DNA of 64,000 nt, taken from positions 43,202,018 to 43,266,017 of the forward strand of contig OX352762.1 in NCBI GenBank assembly GCA_947095585.1, read 5' to 3'. This DNA comes from Nephrocerus scutellatus. Its lineage: Eukaryota > Arthropoda > Insecta > Diptera > Pipunculidae. Below the pieces are notes generated by a model that was not told the origin of the DNA, did not search any database, and saw only the letters and a list, made by a program, of their open reading frames with translations. The position numbers were made by a program, and so were the translations under genes. This document shows positions 40,782-51,474 of the stretch, piece by piece (the stretch's first letter is position 1; each line of letters opens with the position of its first letter).

Positions 40782-43700
40782 AATCAAGCGACCACTACCG
40801 TATTGCTAGCTACGGCGCTCGGCTACGCGTACGGCGCAAACTCGGAACCCCACCTGGTTCGAGCCCTCTGCGATCCTGGATCGCAGGTAAGTCTTATAAC
40901 CACTAAACTAACCAAACAACTTCGTCTTCCCAGAAGCCGATTGGATGTAGCCGTGCAAGGCGTCGGTATTTCCCGACCCACTCTGGCTCAAGGCCAAGTG
41001 ACGCTCTCACTTCAGTCGACGCGATCAGAGTTCGTGCTCACCATGAAGGCCGTAGTGATCCCCCTGATCACTTCGACGCTCCCCGCAGCACATGTGGATG
41101 CAACACAATGGCATCATCTGTTTGGCCTACCACTGGCAGACAGCCATCTGGGCACCCCTGGGCCCATCGACATCTTGCTGGGTGCTGATGTCTGGGGTCT
41201 CTTGGTGCAGGACGAGGTCATTCATGGACGGCCACACGAGCCCCACGCCCAACGCACACACCTTGGTTGGGTTGTCTTCGGCCCAGCTGCCCTGGTGCGA
41301 GCAGCACCACCCATCCGATCGCTCCACAGCCAGGTGACGGAAGAGTCGCCTTTGGAGCCCACTCTGGAACACACTCTGGATGAGCTCGTTCGGAATTTCT
41401 GGAAGTTGGAGGAGGTACCCACAGATGAATCAAGAGAGGACGAGTGCAGCCGGCACTACTCCCAGACGCACTCCCGCACATCGGAAGGCAGATACATGGT
41501 CGAAATCCCCTTCCGACACGACGCACCAGCACTAGGTGCCTCCTACCGGCCTGCACTGCGACAATTCTACTGCCTGGAGCGGCGACTCCAGAACAACCCA
41601 GATCTCAGAGAGAAGTACATCGCCTTCATGCGCGAATATGAAGAGCTTGGACACATGGAACGGGCTGGTAAACATGGCGACCACCCCCATTGTTACTACA
41701 TTCCACACCATGCGGTAACTAGCAAATTCCGTGTGGTCTTCAACGCATCTGCACAGACCACTACTGGAGTCTCACTCAATGACGTCCAGCTGGTTGGTCC
41801 TACCATCCAGGATTCACTAATCAACATCATCCTGCGGTTCCGGCGCTACTTGGTCGCGCTGACCGCCGACGTAGAGAAGATGTTCCGCCAGGTCTTGGTG
41901 GCGCATAAACATCGAGACTACCAACGGATTCTCTGGCGAGAATCACCGTCCGACGAGCTGACCGTCTTCCGCTTGACGACGGTCACCTACGGTATGGCAT
42001 CCAGTCCATACACTTCTGTGCGATCCATGATGCAGTGCGCACAGGACAATCAACAGCTGATCCCAGATCCAGCACGGGCTCGAGCGGCCCGAGAGACGAT
42101 TGAGAAGGCCTTTTACGTGGACGACCTCCTCACCAGCTGCAACAGCATTTCCGAAGCAGTCGGCCTGGCTGCCGATGTCAACACTGTCCTCATGGCAGGA
42201 CACTTCAAATTGCGCAAATGGAACTCCAACAGCGCACAGGTAATTTCCATGGTGACTAACGAGACTTCCTCTTCTCCCTCTTCCACAGAGCTTGTCATAG
42301 AATGCCCAACGGCAACGGTACTTGGCTTGCGTTGGGATCCAGCTGCTGACGAGCTCTTCTTCTTGGTGGAAATGGAACCGCTGGGACCCTCCCCTACGAA
42401 AAGGCGGATTCTGAGCGAGGTGGCGCGACTGTTCGATCCTACTGGGCTCCTTGCGCCAGTCATCATCACTGGAAAGATGTTCATCCAAACGCTGTGGTCC
42501 GCAGGCATCACTTGGGATGCCCCACTTTCCCCAGAACTGCTCAACACCTGGGCAGCATTCCGCAACGGCCTGCAGGCCCTCAATCAAGTCAAGGTACCTC
42601 GATGGCTTGGCATGCATAGTCAGCATGTGACCACAATTCATGGGTTTTGCGATGCCAGTTCCCGAGCCTATGCAGCTGTCATCTACCTGAAGACATCAGA
42701 TGCTGATGACCGGTCCCAGGTCGCACTGCTGACCGCCCGGACTAAGGTGGCTCCACTCAAGGGCGCTACCATTCCTCGTCTGGAACTGTGCGCCGCTAGT
42801 CTCCTCGCGGCCACATTGGAGAATGTCCGCACCGCTCTAGGCCTGCAGACTGCACCCTACTACCTCTGGTCGGACTCCAGCATTGTTTTGTGTTGGTTGC
42901 GGAAGGAACCATCCGCTCTCAAACCCTACGTCGCAAACCGAGTGCGACAGATCCAGGAGTTGACGTCTCCAGCACGTTGGCATCACGTCCGCTCTGCGCA
43001 GAATCCAGCCGATTGCGCTAGCCGAGGTCTTGGTGCATCAGAACTCCTGCAACACTCGCTGTGGTGGCAAGGGCCGAGTTGGCTGCAAAGCGGCCCGCTC
43101 CCCGTCGGCCCACCCGGGCAGCTGCACGCCGACGACATGGACCAAGTGACAGAAGAATTAAAGCCATGCTTCTTCTCGGGCATGGTCATCACCCAGATGG
43201 AACTGACGACACGACGCCGAGACAAAGTCATCATCCCGTTGACCGAGCGATTCAGCAACCTACACCAGTTGCTCCGTACTGTTGCCTATATGCTCCGTTG
43301 GCGGAGCACTTACCGGCACCTACTAAAGCGATCAGTCGTCGGAGCGGATGAGCTCGACCACGCCTTGGAACGACTTATCATCATAGAGCAAGCTGCCGCT
43401 TTCTCTCAAGAAGTGCACCAGTTGCGCCACCGTGCACCACCGTCAAGTAACAGCCCGTTACTCTCTCTCAACCCATACTTGGATACTCGAGGAGTCCTAC
43501 GAGTCGGAGGTCGACTCACGCATGCGTCCCTACCGGATGAGCAAAGGCATCCCATTGTCTTGCCGAAAGCAGGCGCCTTGGTTTGGCTATTGGTTCGCCA
43601 GACACATGACGCCACCCTACACGGCGGCGTTCAACTGATGCTGCAGACGTTGCGGCAGAAGTATTGGATACTCCATGGTCGACAAGCTGTGCGGACTCTG

Positions 43701-44702
43701 CTACACAAATGCGTCATCTGCAGACGACACCGCGGAGCGGTCATCAAGCAACAAATGGCTTCGCTACCCAGCCCACGAGTCAATTCAGCTCGCCCGTTCC
43801 TGGCCTCAGGGGTCGACTACTGTGGTCCCTTTTCCGTTCGGGTTGGAACCAAACGGTCACGCACCACAATCAAAGGCTACTTGGCGATCTTCGTTTGCAT
43901 GGCCACGAAGGCTGTGCACATCGAGGTAATTGAGGACCTCTCATCACAGGCTTTCATGGATGCTTTTACCCGATTCACCTGCCGGCGCGGACCCTGTCCC
44001 GATCTCTACAGCGACAATGGTACCGCCTTCGTTGGTGCGAACCGGTACCTTAAAGAGGACTTAGCAGCCTTCGAATCGCATCACAACCAACAGGCCCTGG
44101 CACATTCCGGGACGAGATGGCACTTCATCACTCCTGCGGCCCCTCATCAAGGTGGATTATGGGAGGCCGCCGTAAAATCCGCCAAACATCATTTGGTTCG
44201 TTTGGTGGGTGCCCAGTCTCTCTGGTACCACCAACTCCACACTCTGGCAACACGCATCGAGGCGTGTCTTAACTCACGTCCGCTGGTCCCACTCCACGAT
44301 GACCCCGAGGACAAACTGGCGCTCACCCCTGGCGATTTCCTCATCGGTGCCCCCCTCATCGCGGTACCCGAACCTCACATTGGCGGCGTCCCGCTTAATC
44401 GCCTCAAGCAGTATCAGTGGATACGTAAGCTCCACCAGGACTTCTGGCAGCGCTGGAGCGAGGAGTACTTGGTCACCCTCCAGACCCGTAGCAAATGGGA
44501 ACGACGAGAACCGGACATTCAACTGAACGACGTGGTCCTCGTGAAACAAGAGAACCTGCCCCCGACTCATTGGAGGCTCGGTCGAGTCATTGCCGTTCAC
44601 CCGGGCAGTGACGGATTAGCCCGCAACGCTACTCTACGCACCAGCCATGGCGAGTGCCGCCGGCCCATCCAGAAACTTTGCCGCCTCTTGGAGACATCAT
44701 GA
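40779..44702 (+). CDS. pol: BEL/Pao Pol polyprotein
   Basis: About 1300 codons, uninterrupted. Positions are counted from 40803. Aspartic protease (LCDPGSQVSLIT, residues about 22-33; DPG rather than DTG/DSG). RT with FNASAQTTTGVSLND and LTADVEKMFRQV and the catalytic YVDD at 438-441. Pao connection region (LDPTGLLAP-like, about 540-560). RNase H with GFCDASSRAYAAV (Asp617) and SDSSIVLCWL. Integrase zinc finger (HGGV...H...CVICRRH, about 940-980). Rve core with Asp1005 (VDYCGPF), Asp1071 (YSDNGTAF) and Glu1121 (GGLWEAAVK). C-terminal DUF5641-like domain (NDVVLVKQENLPPTHWRLGR). All catalytic residues are visible, so this element may be active. Confidence 0.93.
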   Translation, partial: LNQATTTVLLATALGYAYGANSEPHLVRALCDPGSQVSLITTKLTKQLRLPRSRLDVAVQGVGISRPTLAQGQVTLSLQSTRSEFVLTMKAVVIPLITSTLPAAHVDATQWHHLFGLPLADSHLGTPGPIDILLGADVWGLLVQDEVIHGRPHEPHAQRTHLGWVVFGPAALVRAAPPIRSLHSQVTEESPLEPTLEHTLDELVRNFWKLEEVPTDESREDECSRHYSQTHSRTSEGRYMVEIPFRHDAPALGASYRPALRQFYCLERRLQNNPDLREKYIAFMREYEELGHMERAGKHGDHPHCYYIPHHAVTSKFRVVFNASAQTTTGVSLNDVQLVGPTIQDSLINIILRFRRYLVALTADVEKMFRQVLVAHKHRDYQRILWRESPSDELTVFRLTTVTYGMASSPYTSVRSMMQCAQDNQQLIPDPARARAARETIEKAFYVDDLLTSCNSISEAVGLAADVNTVLMAGHFKLRKWNSNSAQVISMVTNETSSSPSSTELVIECPTATVLGLRWDPAADELFFLVEMEPLGPSPTKRRILSEVARLFDPTGLLAPVIITGKMFIQTLWSAGITWDAPLSPELLNTWAAFRNGLQALNQVKVPRWLGMHSQHVTTIHGFCDASSRAYAAVIYLKTSDADDRSQVALLTARTKVAPLKGATIPRLELCAASLLAATLENVRTALGLQTAPYYLWSDSSIVLCWLRKEPSALKPYVANRVRQIQELTSPARWHHVRSAQNPADCASRGLGASELLQHSLWWQGPSWLQSGPLPVGPPGQLHADDMDQVTEELKPCFFSGMVITQMELTTRRRDKVIIPLTERFSNLHQLLRTVAYMLRWRSTYRHLLKRSVVGADELDHALERLIIIEQAAAFSQEVHQLRHRAPPSSNSPLLSLNPYLDTRGVLRVGGRLTHASLPDEQRHPIVLPKAGALVWLLVRQTHDATLHGGVQLMLQTLRQKYWILHGRQAVRTLLHKCVICRRHRGAVIKQQMASLPSPRVNSARPFLASGVDYCGPFSVRVGTKRSRTTIKGYLAIFVCMATKAVHIEVIEDLSSQAFMDAFTRFTCRRGPCPDLYSDNGTAFVGANRYLKEDLAAFESHHNQQALAHSGTRWHFITPAAPHQGGLWEAAVKSAKHHLVRLVGAQSLWYHQLHTLATRIEACLNSRPLVPLHDDPEDKLALTPGDFLIGAPLIAVPEPHIGGVPLNRLKQYQWIRKLHQDFWQRWSEEYLVTLQTRSKWERREPDIQLNDVVLVKQENLPPTHWRLGRVIAVHPGSDGLARNATLRTSHGECRRPIQKLCRLLETS

Positions 44703-44789
44703 ACAGATCATGAGATGTCCACATGATCTTGACCTTCCTGGGAGCATTACATGCACACATTTCGAACCAGAGGGTTCAACCGGGCAGGA
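44703..44789 (+). other. BEL 3' UTR and polypurine region
   Basis: Short gap between the pol stop and the 3' LTR. A purine-rich ACCAGAGGG and CGGGCAGGA precede the LTR start at 44790. Confidence 0.5.
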
Positions 44790-45602
44790 TGTTCGGTCAA
44801 CAACCGTTGACCTTGATTCATGGCAATCAAAGTATTGCCACTAGCAATACTCACATTAAATGCGGACTGCTGACGCGCCGCATTCCACACCACCAGTCGC
44901 ACAAAGTTGCAGTACATTCCGTCTGCATACGATCCCTATTGCGATCACTTTGTTGCCTGCCGAATGATCACCACAACATTATCATCATTTCGCTGACGAC
45001 GCACATTGCGACGTTCACTGCTTGTGCGGCTCATCGTCGTCCACTCATCGACTGGGCACTGTGTGCGGACACCCGATACCTCGCTCCGTTGCGATGTAGA
45101 CGGATGGCCTATTTGCTAAGCAAATAAATATACAGCAACGACGAGCAGCAGCAACATTGTTCGCTCTACGTACACCAGAATGTCTTACCGACAGAAGATT
45201 ATTATCGCAGTTGCCGGCGTAGGCACCCTTCTCATCGTATACAGCTGGATAGCCAAGGCATGGGCCTGGTATCAGCTACTCGACGCGCTACACATTTGGA
45301 ATGTGTGATGACGCAGCAATTTGGAGTCACAGGCGATGGTGGTGGTGGACGGACTTGCATGGCAAGGCGAGCTTTCTTGCAGCAGTCGGCTGCACAACAT
45401 ACTTCAGTTCTTCTGGACCAGCTCAACCGAGTGCGACAAAAATTAAACCCGACGGAAGCGCCGCGCGAATATACAAAATTATTAGCCTTGTTTGTACAGT
45501 AAATTCAGAGAATAAATAGACTTAGTGTAAATAGAAAATTAAACTCATTTTGTTCTTATTTCCGACCACCCCCCTGACTTTCGGAAGTACTAATCCCCGA
45601 CA
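44790..45602 (+). mobile_element. BEL 3' LTR
   Basis: 813 bp, identical to the 5' LTR except C at 45317 versus A at 38751. Confidence 0.92.
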
Positions 45603-45607
45603 CCATC

Positions 45608-45957
45608 AACAGTCTATTTACTTGTAGCTTGGCAGAGGGTATACCTCTCCGCAGTGTTGGACAGGGTAACATTGATAGTAGTAAGCCCCATCCCACGCAA
45701 CGCACCCTGCGAATGACGAGACCAACTCCCGCGCCAGAGAGTTCCGAGTGAGTGAGTAGAGTATACTAACCCCAATAAATTTCTTGAGCAAGTAAGTAAG
45801 TAATTATACGCTGATATAAACTTGATTGTTGTAATTACCGCGAGTTAATAAAAGATTTGTCCTTATAACTAAAATCTGTTGACTTTAACTTAAAAATTTT
45901 CTGTAACGAACCGCTGGATCCGCTGAGCTCACCTCAGCTGTAAGAAACTTCGTTACA
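45608..45957 (+). repeat. LTR-B tail after BEL
   Basis: Continuation of 38223: the last repeat unit, the unique LTR end and the double-stem terminus (45902-45957). ATTG at 45958 and element A follow. Confidence 0.9.
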
Positions 45958-46712
45958 ATTGCTTCAATCTTACCGGGGTCGGTATGGATACCATCTTTGC
46001 TTATCATATGCCTAGGTACCTCATTTCTGAGCGGCCAAACTCACACTTGTCGGGGTTAATTTTTAAGTTGGTAATCTCTAGTCGTCGGAGCACTTCAGTG
46101 AGGGCCTTCATATGTTCAGAGAAGGTATTGCCTATGACTATGATGTCGTCCAAATATGCAAACGCAAATGGCTCTAACTCTGGGCTGATAATACGATCTA
46201 GGAGGCGTTGGATGGTTGCGGGTGCAGAGTGGAGCCCAATCGCCATCACCTTCCATTCATATACACCTCGACCTGGGACAGTGAATGCAGTGAATTGTCG
46301 GCTGGAGGGGTGTAGTGGCATCTGCCAGTATCCTTGCTTTAAGTCAATGGTGGAGATTTACCTAGCCCCTTTCAGCTTGTCCAAGATGTGATTTATTTGT
46401 GGTAGGGAGTAATCGACACCTCGTCCACACGTAATCTCCAAGTTCCTTGCTTCTTTTTTACCAAGACTCAATCTTACCCTCAGCCAGCAGTTGATTTATT
46501 TCTTCATCGATTATGGCTTGCATGGCGGGGTTTTGAGGCATATACCTCTGTTTGAATGGTCTGAAGTGTTTGAGACGAATCACATGCTCGGCCATGGAGG
46601 TTGACGCTTTCATGGCTTCGAACTTGAGCAACTCCTGGGCAAGAAATCTTTCTAGGCATTGAACTTCGGTCTGCAGTGTTCGGAGATTATACGGCGGGTC
46701 GGATGTGGCCAT
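45958..46712 (-). pseudogene. Element A reverse transcriptase, 5' half
   Basis: Positions 46458-46712 encode the RT start (LKHFRPFKQRYMPQNPAMQA, EINQLLAEGKIESW). Positions 46004-46321 encode QFTAFTVPGRGVYEWKVMAI, APATIQRLLDRII, FAYLDDIIVIG (YxDD) and INPDKCEFG. A stop lies between the two (46360-46460) where motif 3 with the first Asp should be. The frame continues through 45958 into 31905 across the element-B insertion site. Confidence 0.85.
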
Positions 46713-47139
46713 AATTATTTTGTCGCCACGGTTGAGGGTAAAGCCATTCTTGGTCAGAAAATCAGTACCAATGAGGCACTTGTCACTCAGGTTTGGAACG
46801 TAAGCAAACCTCAGCCAGCAGTTGATTTATTTCTTCATCGATTATGGCTTGCATGGCAGATTTTCGAGGCATATACCTCTCTTTGAATGGTCTGGAGTGT
46901 TTGAGACGAATTACATGCTCTGTCATGGAGGTTGACCATTTCATGGCTTCGAACTTGGGCAAGTTCTGGGCAAGAAATCTTTCTAAGCACTAAGCTTCGG
47001 TCTGCAGTGTTCGGAGATTGGACGGCGGGTCGGATGTGGCCATAAATATTTTGTCGCCACGGTTGAGGGTAAAGCCATTCTTGGCCAGAAAATCAGTACA
47101 AATGAGGCACTTGTCACTCAGGTTTGGAACGTAAGCAAA
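46478..47139 (-). repeat. 331-bp tandem duplication in element A
   Basis: 46478-46808 and 46809-47139 are two diverged copies spanning the protease end and RT start. The 331-bp length is not a multiple of three, so the duplication breaks the pol frame. Confidence 0.85.
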
Positions 47140-47445
47140 CTCGTGGGTGAATGTCCATTCTCCCCAGCTAAGTGGTAAGGAGTAGGCTTGGTGGGCCGCA
47201 ATTGTCGAGCTATCAGCCAACAACAACACCATGTTAATTTGCTGGGCGGGTATTCTTTCGGCCTGGCATATGCTATGCAGCTCGACACCAATGAATGATC
47301 GGCCGGCGACGGAGTCGATTATTGTATTGAATGTGTGTTGGCCTAAACTTATTGGTATTGCGTAATGAGTGAGACTGGCTGTTACTGGAGGAACGTCTAT
47401 TGTCTCCCGGTGCTGGACGTTCCGTTGGCGTTTTCCACCTGGCAC
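46990..47445 (-). pseudogene. Element A protease region
   Basis: 151 codons. TASLTHYAIPISLGQHTFNT precedes IIDSVAGRSFIG at the retropepsin active site, where relatives have DTGA. Thr-Gly is replaced by Ser-Val, which should abolish activity. NMVLLLADSSTIAAHQAYSL and DKCLICTDFLAKNGFTLN correspond to the flap region and the end of the domain. It continues into the first copy of the 331-bp duplication. Confidence 0.75.
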
Positions 47446-48575
47446 TTAGAGTGTCGGCTCTGAACGCCTTCGGTGCAACAATGCGAGCAAAATACTCTGC
47501 GGTTTTGGCATGTGCGTCGAGTATGTCCTGGTTGTCCGCAGGACCATAAAACTTTCTATGTTATAGATGGGTGTTGGTTGGAGCGGTCGGACTGGCGGTG
47601 GTGCGGTGTTTTGACTGTGGCTCTTGACCTCTGGCCAGTCTACGTGTAATTTGCCCTGTCGGAGGGTACGGTGGGCCATTGCTTCGGTTCGGTGGAGCGA
47701 TATTTCGGTATGATTGTACGATCGGTCTAGTCTGCGAAACGGTGGGGCGTGATACTGGTAGTTCGCCTTGCAAGAGCTCAAAGTCTTCTACCAGGGCAGT
47801 CAGTTCAGCCAGTGTTACGAATTCCCCCCGCTTTACATAATACCGATATTCCGGTCGGAGATTGCCGTAAATGCGATCAAGTCTCTCGTCTGCGCTCAGG
47901 GAAACCTGCTGCCTCATCAGGGTTTGGATGGCGGTGATGTATTCTTTCCCCTTTTCTCGTGCCGTTTGTGTGCGGCTTCTTAACCGGTCTAACAGCTGTG
48001 TGTTATATCGCCTCGGAAGAAAAAACTGTCGCAACTCTCGGCTGAATTCGTCCTAGGTGGTAATGAACTCTCGGTTGTTTCGATACCACGCTAACGCAGA
48101 TGTTTTCAGCAGTTCGGGTAGCGTCCTACTACTCTATTCAATGGCAGTTGGTAGCAATCGGCCAACTCTTCTATCCGCTCTAGGAACTCCAGTGGGTTAC
48201 TGTTTCCATCGTATCGGACTTACGTACCTTGTCCATCACATCGGCATCGGACGGTGTATGTGATGGATAAACGGTTGGCGTGGCAAGTGGTATACGAGCG
48301 TTATGGAATACGCCTGATATGGTTGATTGGCTGAGTACATTGGCCTGACCTGTTTTTCTGTCGGGATTGCTTTCGGATATCGGCTGTCGGTGGGCGGCTT
48401 GTGGTACTTGTAGCGTTTGTTTGGCAGCTGGGTCTAGTTGGACTTTGGGTGGCCGACATTCTTTCGGACGTAGATCGTCCATCGTACCAGTACTGTCCAA
48501 CCCACGCCGGTTCAACTCCACAACCAGCTCATCCTTTTTCAACTGGTATATACCAATTGGTTGGTATTCGGCCAT
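47446..48575 (-). pseudogene. Element A Gag
   Basis: Pieces: 48180-48575 starts MAEYQPIGIYQLKKDELVVE with a SAP-like helix (LVVELNRRGLDSTGTMDDLR). Positions 47561-48034 encode a capsid part (LLDRLRSRTQTAREKGKEYI, LRPEYRYYVKRGEF, LTALVEDFELLQ). Positions 47446-47560 carry a Cys-rich tail in another frame. At least two frame breaks (near 48050-48180 and 47560). The first ATG at 48575 follows the primer site by about 55 bp, a plausible leader. Confidence 0.75.
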
Positions 48576-48630
48576 TCTGACGAGTATATCTTTCTCGGTC
48601 TTCAGTTAAACGTATTTAAAAGTAGTAGTC

Positions 48631-48649
48631 CCTGCTCGGGCGCCAAATT
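48631..48649 (-). promoter_or_regulatory. Element A primer-binding site
   Basis: On the minus strand AATTTGGCGCCCGAGCAGG follows the LTR end. TGGCGCCCG is the form that pairs with a tRNA CCA end, as in many retroelements. Confidence 0.75.
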
Positions 48650-48840
48650 TGTAACGAGTTTTCTCAGCTGAGGTATGACTCAGCGGCTTCCAGGGTCCAA
48701 ATAAAAAGTCTCGGTTACAAATTGTGCGTATATGTTTTTTTTAATTCTTTTTCTTCTCTGATTGTCTCTTTTGTTAACTTAATCTATGCTTAACATTGTT
48801 TATAAACTTTTATATAATATACCACCACTAACCCCCCAGA
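48650..48840 (-). mobile_element. Element A partial 5' LTR
   Basis: Minus-strand sequence ending CTCGTTACA. Its last 70 bp (48719-48650) form TGTAACCGAG...CTCGTTACA with an inner GCTGAG...CTCAGC stem, matching the LTR-B end. Beyond about 48840 it is replaced by repeat family Q, so most of the LTR is missing. Confidence 0.65.
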
Positions 48841-48841
48841 T

Positions 48842-49995
48842 ACCTGGGCCCGATTACTTCCAAATTTTTACAAAATTTGAAGAAAATCGGGTAATTTTTT
48901 TATAAAGTTTGTAAAGTCCAAACGAATGAAAAAATCATTTGTTCGAATGTAAAACCATTCGAACAATTCCATCCGATAGTCCATAGTTAAACATTGAATG
49001 ACATATGGACATACACAATTTTTGCTCAGCAGCTCCAGCCATCGCCAGAGTGCACGCTCATGCACAAAACAAAAATTATTCAGTCAAAGCTCAAAGTAAA
49101 AAAAAACAAACCATAAAAATAAAAATGTAATTTCATGTAAATTCTCTAATAGGGGATACATATGTGTGCAAAGTTTGAACCGGGATAGTTAGGAAAAAAT
49201 TAATATTAGAGCCCCCTTCACTTCAAAATTTATTCAAAAACTATTCCCACCGGAGATACACATGTGTAAAACTGTGGGATAAAAATTCAAATAAAAAACT
49301 CAAAAAATTTTACAAAAAGTTCGGTCTATCGGAGATACACATATGTTTCAAATTTAAAGCAAAGAGGGCTAATTTAAAAAAAAAAATTATGGCCTGCCCC
49401 CGGGTCTCAGCTCCAAAAATTTTACAAAAACTTTTGGCTAATTCTTAAAAAATTTATACAGGCACCCCTCGGGCCTCAGGGCCCATTTGCTCAAAAATGT
49501 CCAAAAAGTTTTGTCCCTCGGAGATACACATGAGTATAAAATTTTACCAAAATCAGGTTAATTTTTATTTTAAATTTTTTGTGGGGCCCGGGGTATCCAA
49601 ACGTATATAAAATTTGAAGAAAATCGGGTTAATTTTTTAAAAATTTGTTTGGCATGGGGCCCAAACCGGGGTCTCCAAAATTTTTACAAAAAGTGTTGTC
49701 TATCGGAGATACATACTTCTATAAAATTTTAAGAAAATCGGATTAATTTTTAAAAAAAAAATTATGTGGCCCCACGACCCTGGGGACCGTGGTCTCCAAA
49801 TTTTTTACAAAAATCGGGTAAATTTTGTAAAATATTTGTATAGGAACCCCCGACCCCGAGGTCCGAGGGCTCCAAATTTTAATAAAAAGTATTGTAACCG
49901 GAAATATACATGTGTGCAAAATTTCATTAAAATCGGGCTTTAGGAAGTGTGAAAAATTGATCACAAGATTTGGTGTGCCAGCCAGCCAGCCAGCC
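48842..49995. repeat. Degenerate ~100-bp repeat family Q, block 3
   Basis: Largest block, about ten units of 'cggagatacacatg..ataaaatttgaagaaaatcgggttaattttt' with GC-rich 'ccccgaccccggggcc' stretches. It ends in (GCCA)n at 49978-50005, like block 1. Confidence 0.8.
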
Positions 49996-50005
49996 AGCCA
50001 ACCAG

Positions 50006-50385
50006 CCACAGGCAAGCAAAGATTCTGCACACAATAACACACAAAATAAACAAGGTATGCTCGACAAATTTATAACAATCTCTTTCACCTGTCATCCACT
50101 TCATATTATTTTTGTTGATGGTCATTTCATAATGATTAACCATTTGATTAAGCAAGCGCGGTTATGGTATTTTATGAATTAAAAGTGATAATAAAGTGAT
50201 TTATATTTTTTGAATTAAGGGATAATAGAGTGGTTTATATATTATATATTTATTTATTTAGTCGCCTATTATCGTTTTGCCTTATTGCGAATGTCATACA
50301 AATTTACTCGCATTTACAGAACCGAATGATGTCATGCGCAGAGCAAGCCAAACAAGAAAAAACGACAGTAAATCTGTAGAGAATA
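50006..50385. other. AT-rich, nothing recognised
   Basis: No supportable gene or element. Confidence 0.5.
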
Positions 50386-50388
50386 CCT

Positions 50389-50808
50389 TGTTTTTTTTTT
50401 TATAATTCGCGCACGCTTCAAAGGGTTTGCACCCTTATAATGCTCGGCTATATGCTTGGCACAGCGTGGGCGTTAAGGAAGAGGAGGAGAAAAGAGAAGA
50501 TGTCTATGAGCTTGTGTTTTGAATGCCTGTGGATCATAATGATGTGGGAAGACAGAGCTTGGCAAAGCCTTCCACATTCGTGTTGTACGGCTGAAGAACG
50601 AATCCCTGAATTTAACTGTACGTCCGAAGATGGGCTTGAGGGTAAACTGATGAGCATTTAGAGCGCCACGAGTATTGTGGTTGAATTCAAGGAGATGTGG
50701 CATGCAGCTGACTATTTCTCTTGAGCACCGCTGGTAGAAGAAACGATAAAACAGTGACAGGCAAGAAACGTTCCTGCGGTGTTCAAGCGAATCTATTGAT
50801 TTCGCTAT
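50389..50808 (-). mobile_element. 5'-truncated non-LTR fragment
   Basis: Poly(T) at about 50391-50401 marks the 3' end. Positions 50473-50826 (minus) encode the C-terminal tail: SIDSLEHRRNVSCLSLFYRF, FYQRCSREI, RTVKFRDSFFSRTTRMWKAL and PSSVFPHHYDPQAFK, a standard ending of Jockey/CR1-like ORF2. It abuts the left breakpoint of the S2 duplication. Confidence 0.8.
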
Positions 50809-50812
50809 ACTA

Positions 50813-51450
50813 TTAACTGACAACAAGGCGCCTTTGCCCCAATGCGAGTTCGTAAAAGAATTGCGTAACCATTTCGAAACTATTCGGCCACCTCCACCTT
50901 CACGTCACTGCGCCCAGAAGATTTTCATTTCAAAGGAACTCAACACATGTTCCCACGTTTTCATTAGATCAGACTTCGTTAGAAAATCGCTCCAGCCGCC
51001 ATATAAGGGTCCGTTTCCGGCTATATCAAGGAACGAAAAAGCTTTCGCACTACTAGTCAAAGGCAAACAATGCAACGTGTCGATAGACCAACTCAAACCG
51101 TACTTCGTCGAACATGAAGGCTAAATGATTAGTAACCAAAAGATCGTATAAAAGGAAACCAAAAGAGAAGTGAAACCTCGTTTTACTTATAAAGAACAAA
51201 AGTTAAATAGCGTTGGACGAGCTGGGTTATACAAAATTAACACATCAACGGTCCATCAAAGGCCCGAATCAAGCTCAACACCTCAATCGTTCACATCATT
51301 AACCAGCCCAACGGCAGACGAAGGGACCCGTAGGGTCCACTTCGGGTCTAACCCCGCTTCAATCGTTCAAACATCTGAAAGTAGTTCCACGGATCGTATC
51401 TCACTTTTTCCGGTTGTTCGGGAACTGGTGGTTGGTCTTTTGCTGTAAAT
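50813..51450 (+). pseudogene. Element C integrase C-terminus and tail, copy 2
   Basis: Duplicate of 29160-29795: the end of the integrase (stop at 51122-51124) with the PPYKGPF module, then the tail. The upstream integrase core is absent here because the duplication starts inside it. Confidence 0.85.
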
Positions 51451-51474
51451 TTCGGTTGGGTGGTCGGCTTGGCT

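Larger units (their letters stand above)
38224..45602 (+). mobile_element. Complete BEL/Pao LTR retrotransposon
   Basis: 7379 bp with two 813-bp LTRs (38224-39036, 44790-45602), TG...CA ends and a 5-bp target duplication CCATC (38219-38223, 45603-45607). Gag and Pol are both fully open. The LTRs differ at one base that I could find (A at 38751, C at 45317), so insertion is recent. It sits inside the LTR-B repeats, making it the youngest event of this nest. Confidence 0.95.
29805..48840 (-). mobile_element. Ty3/gypsy element A, split by insertions
   Basis: Read leftwards from about 48840: partial 5' LTR (48840-48650), primer-binding site (48649-48631), gag, protease and RT up to 45958. After the inserted material come 127 bp at 35732-35606, then the rest of RT, RNase H, integrase and a repetitive tail (31905-29805). 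The RT reading is continuous across the junction once element B and one ATTG copy are set aside. No 3' LTR is found. Confidence 0.8.

Noticed and set aside
41943..42641. Long antisense frames within BEL pol (also 41218-41556, 39445-39810)
   Set aside because: Shadows of an intact, domain-supported sense ORF in GC-rich sequence.
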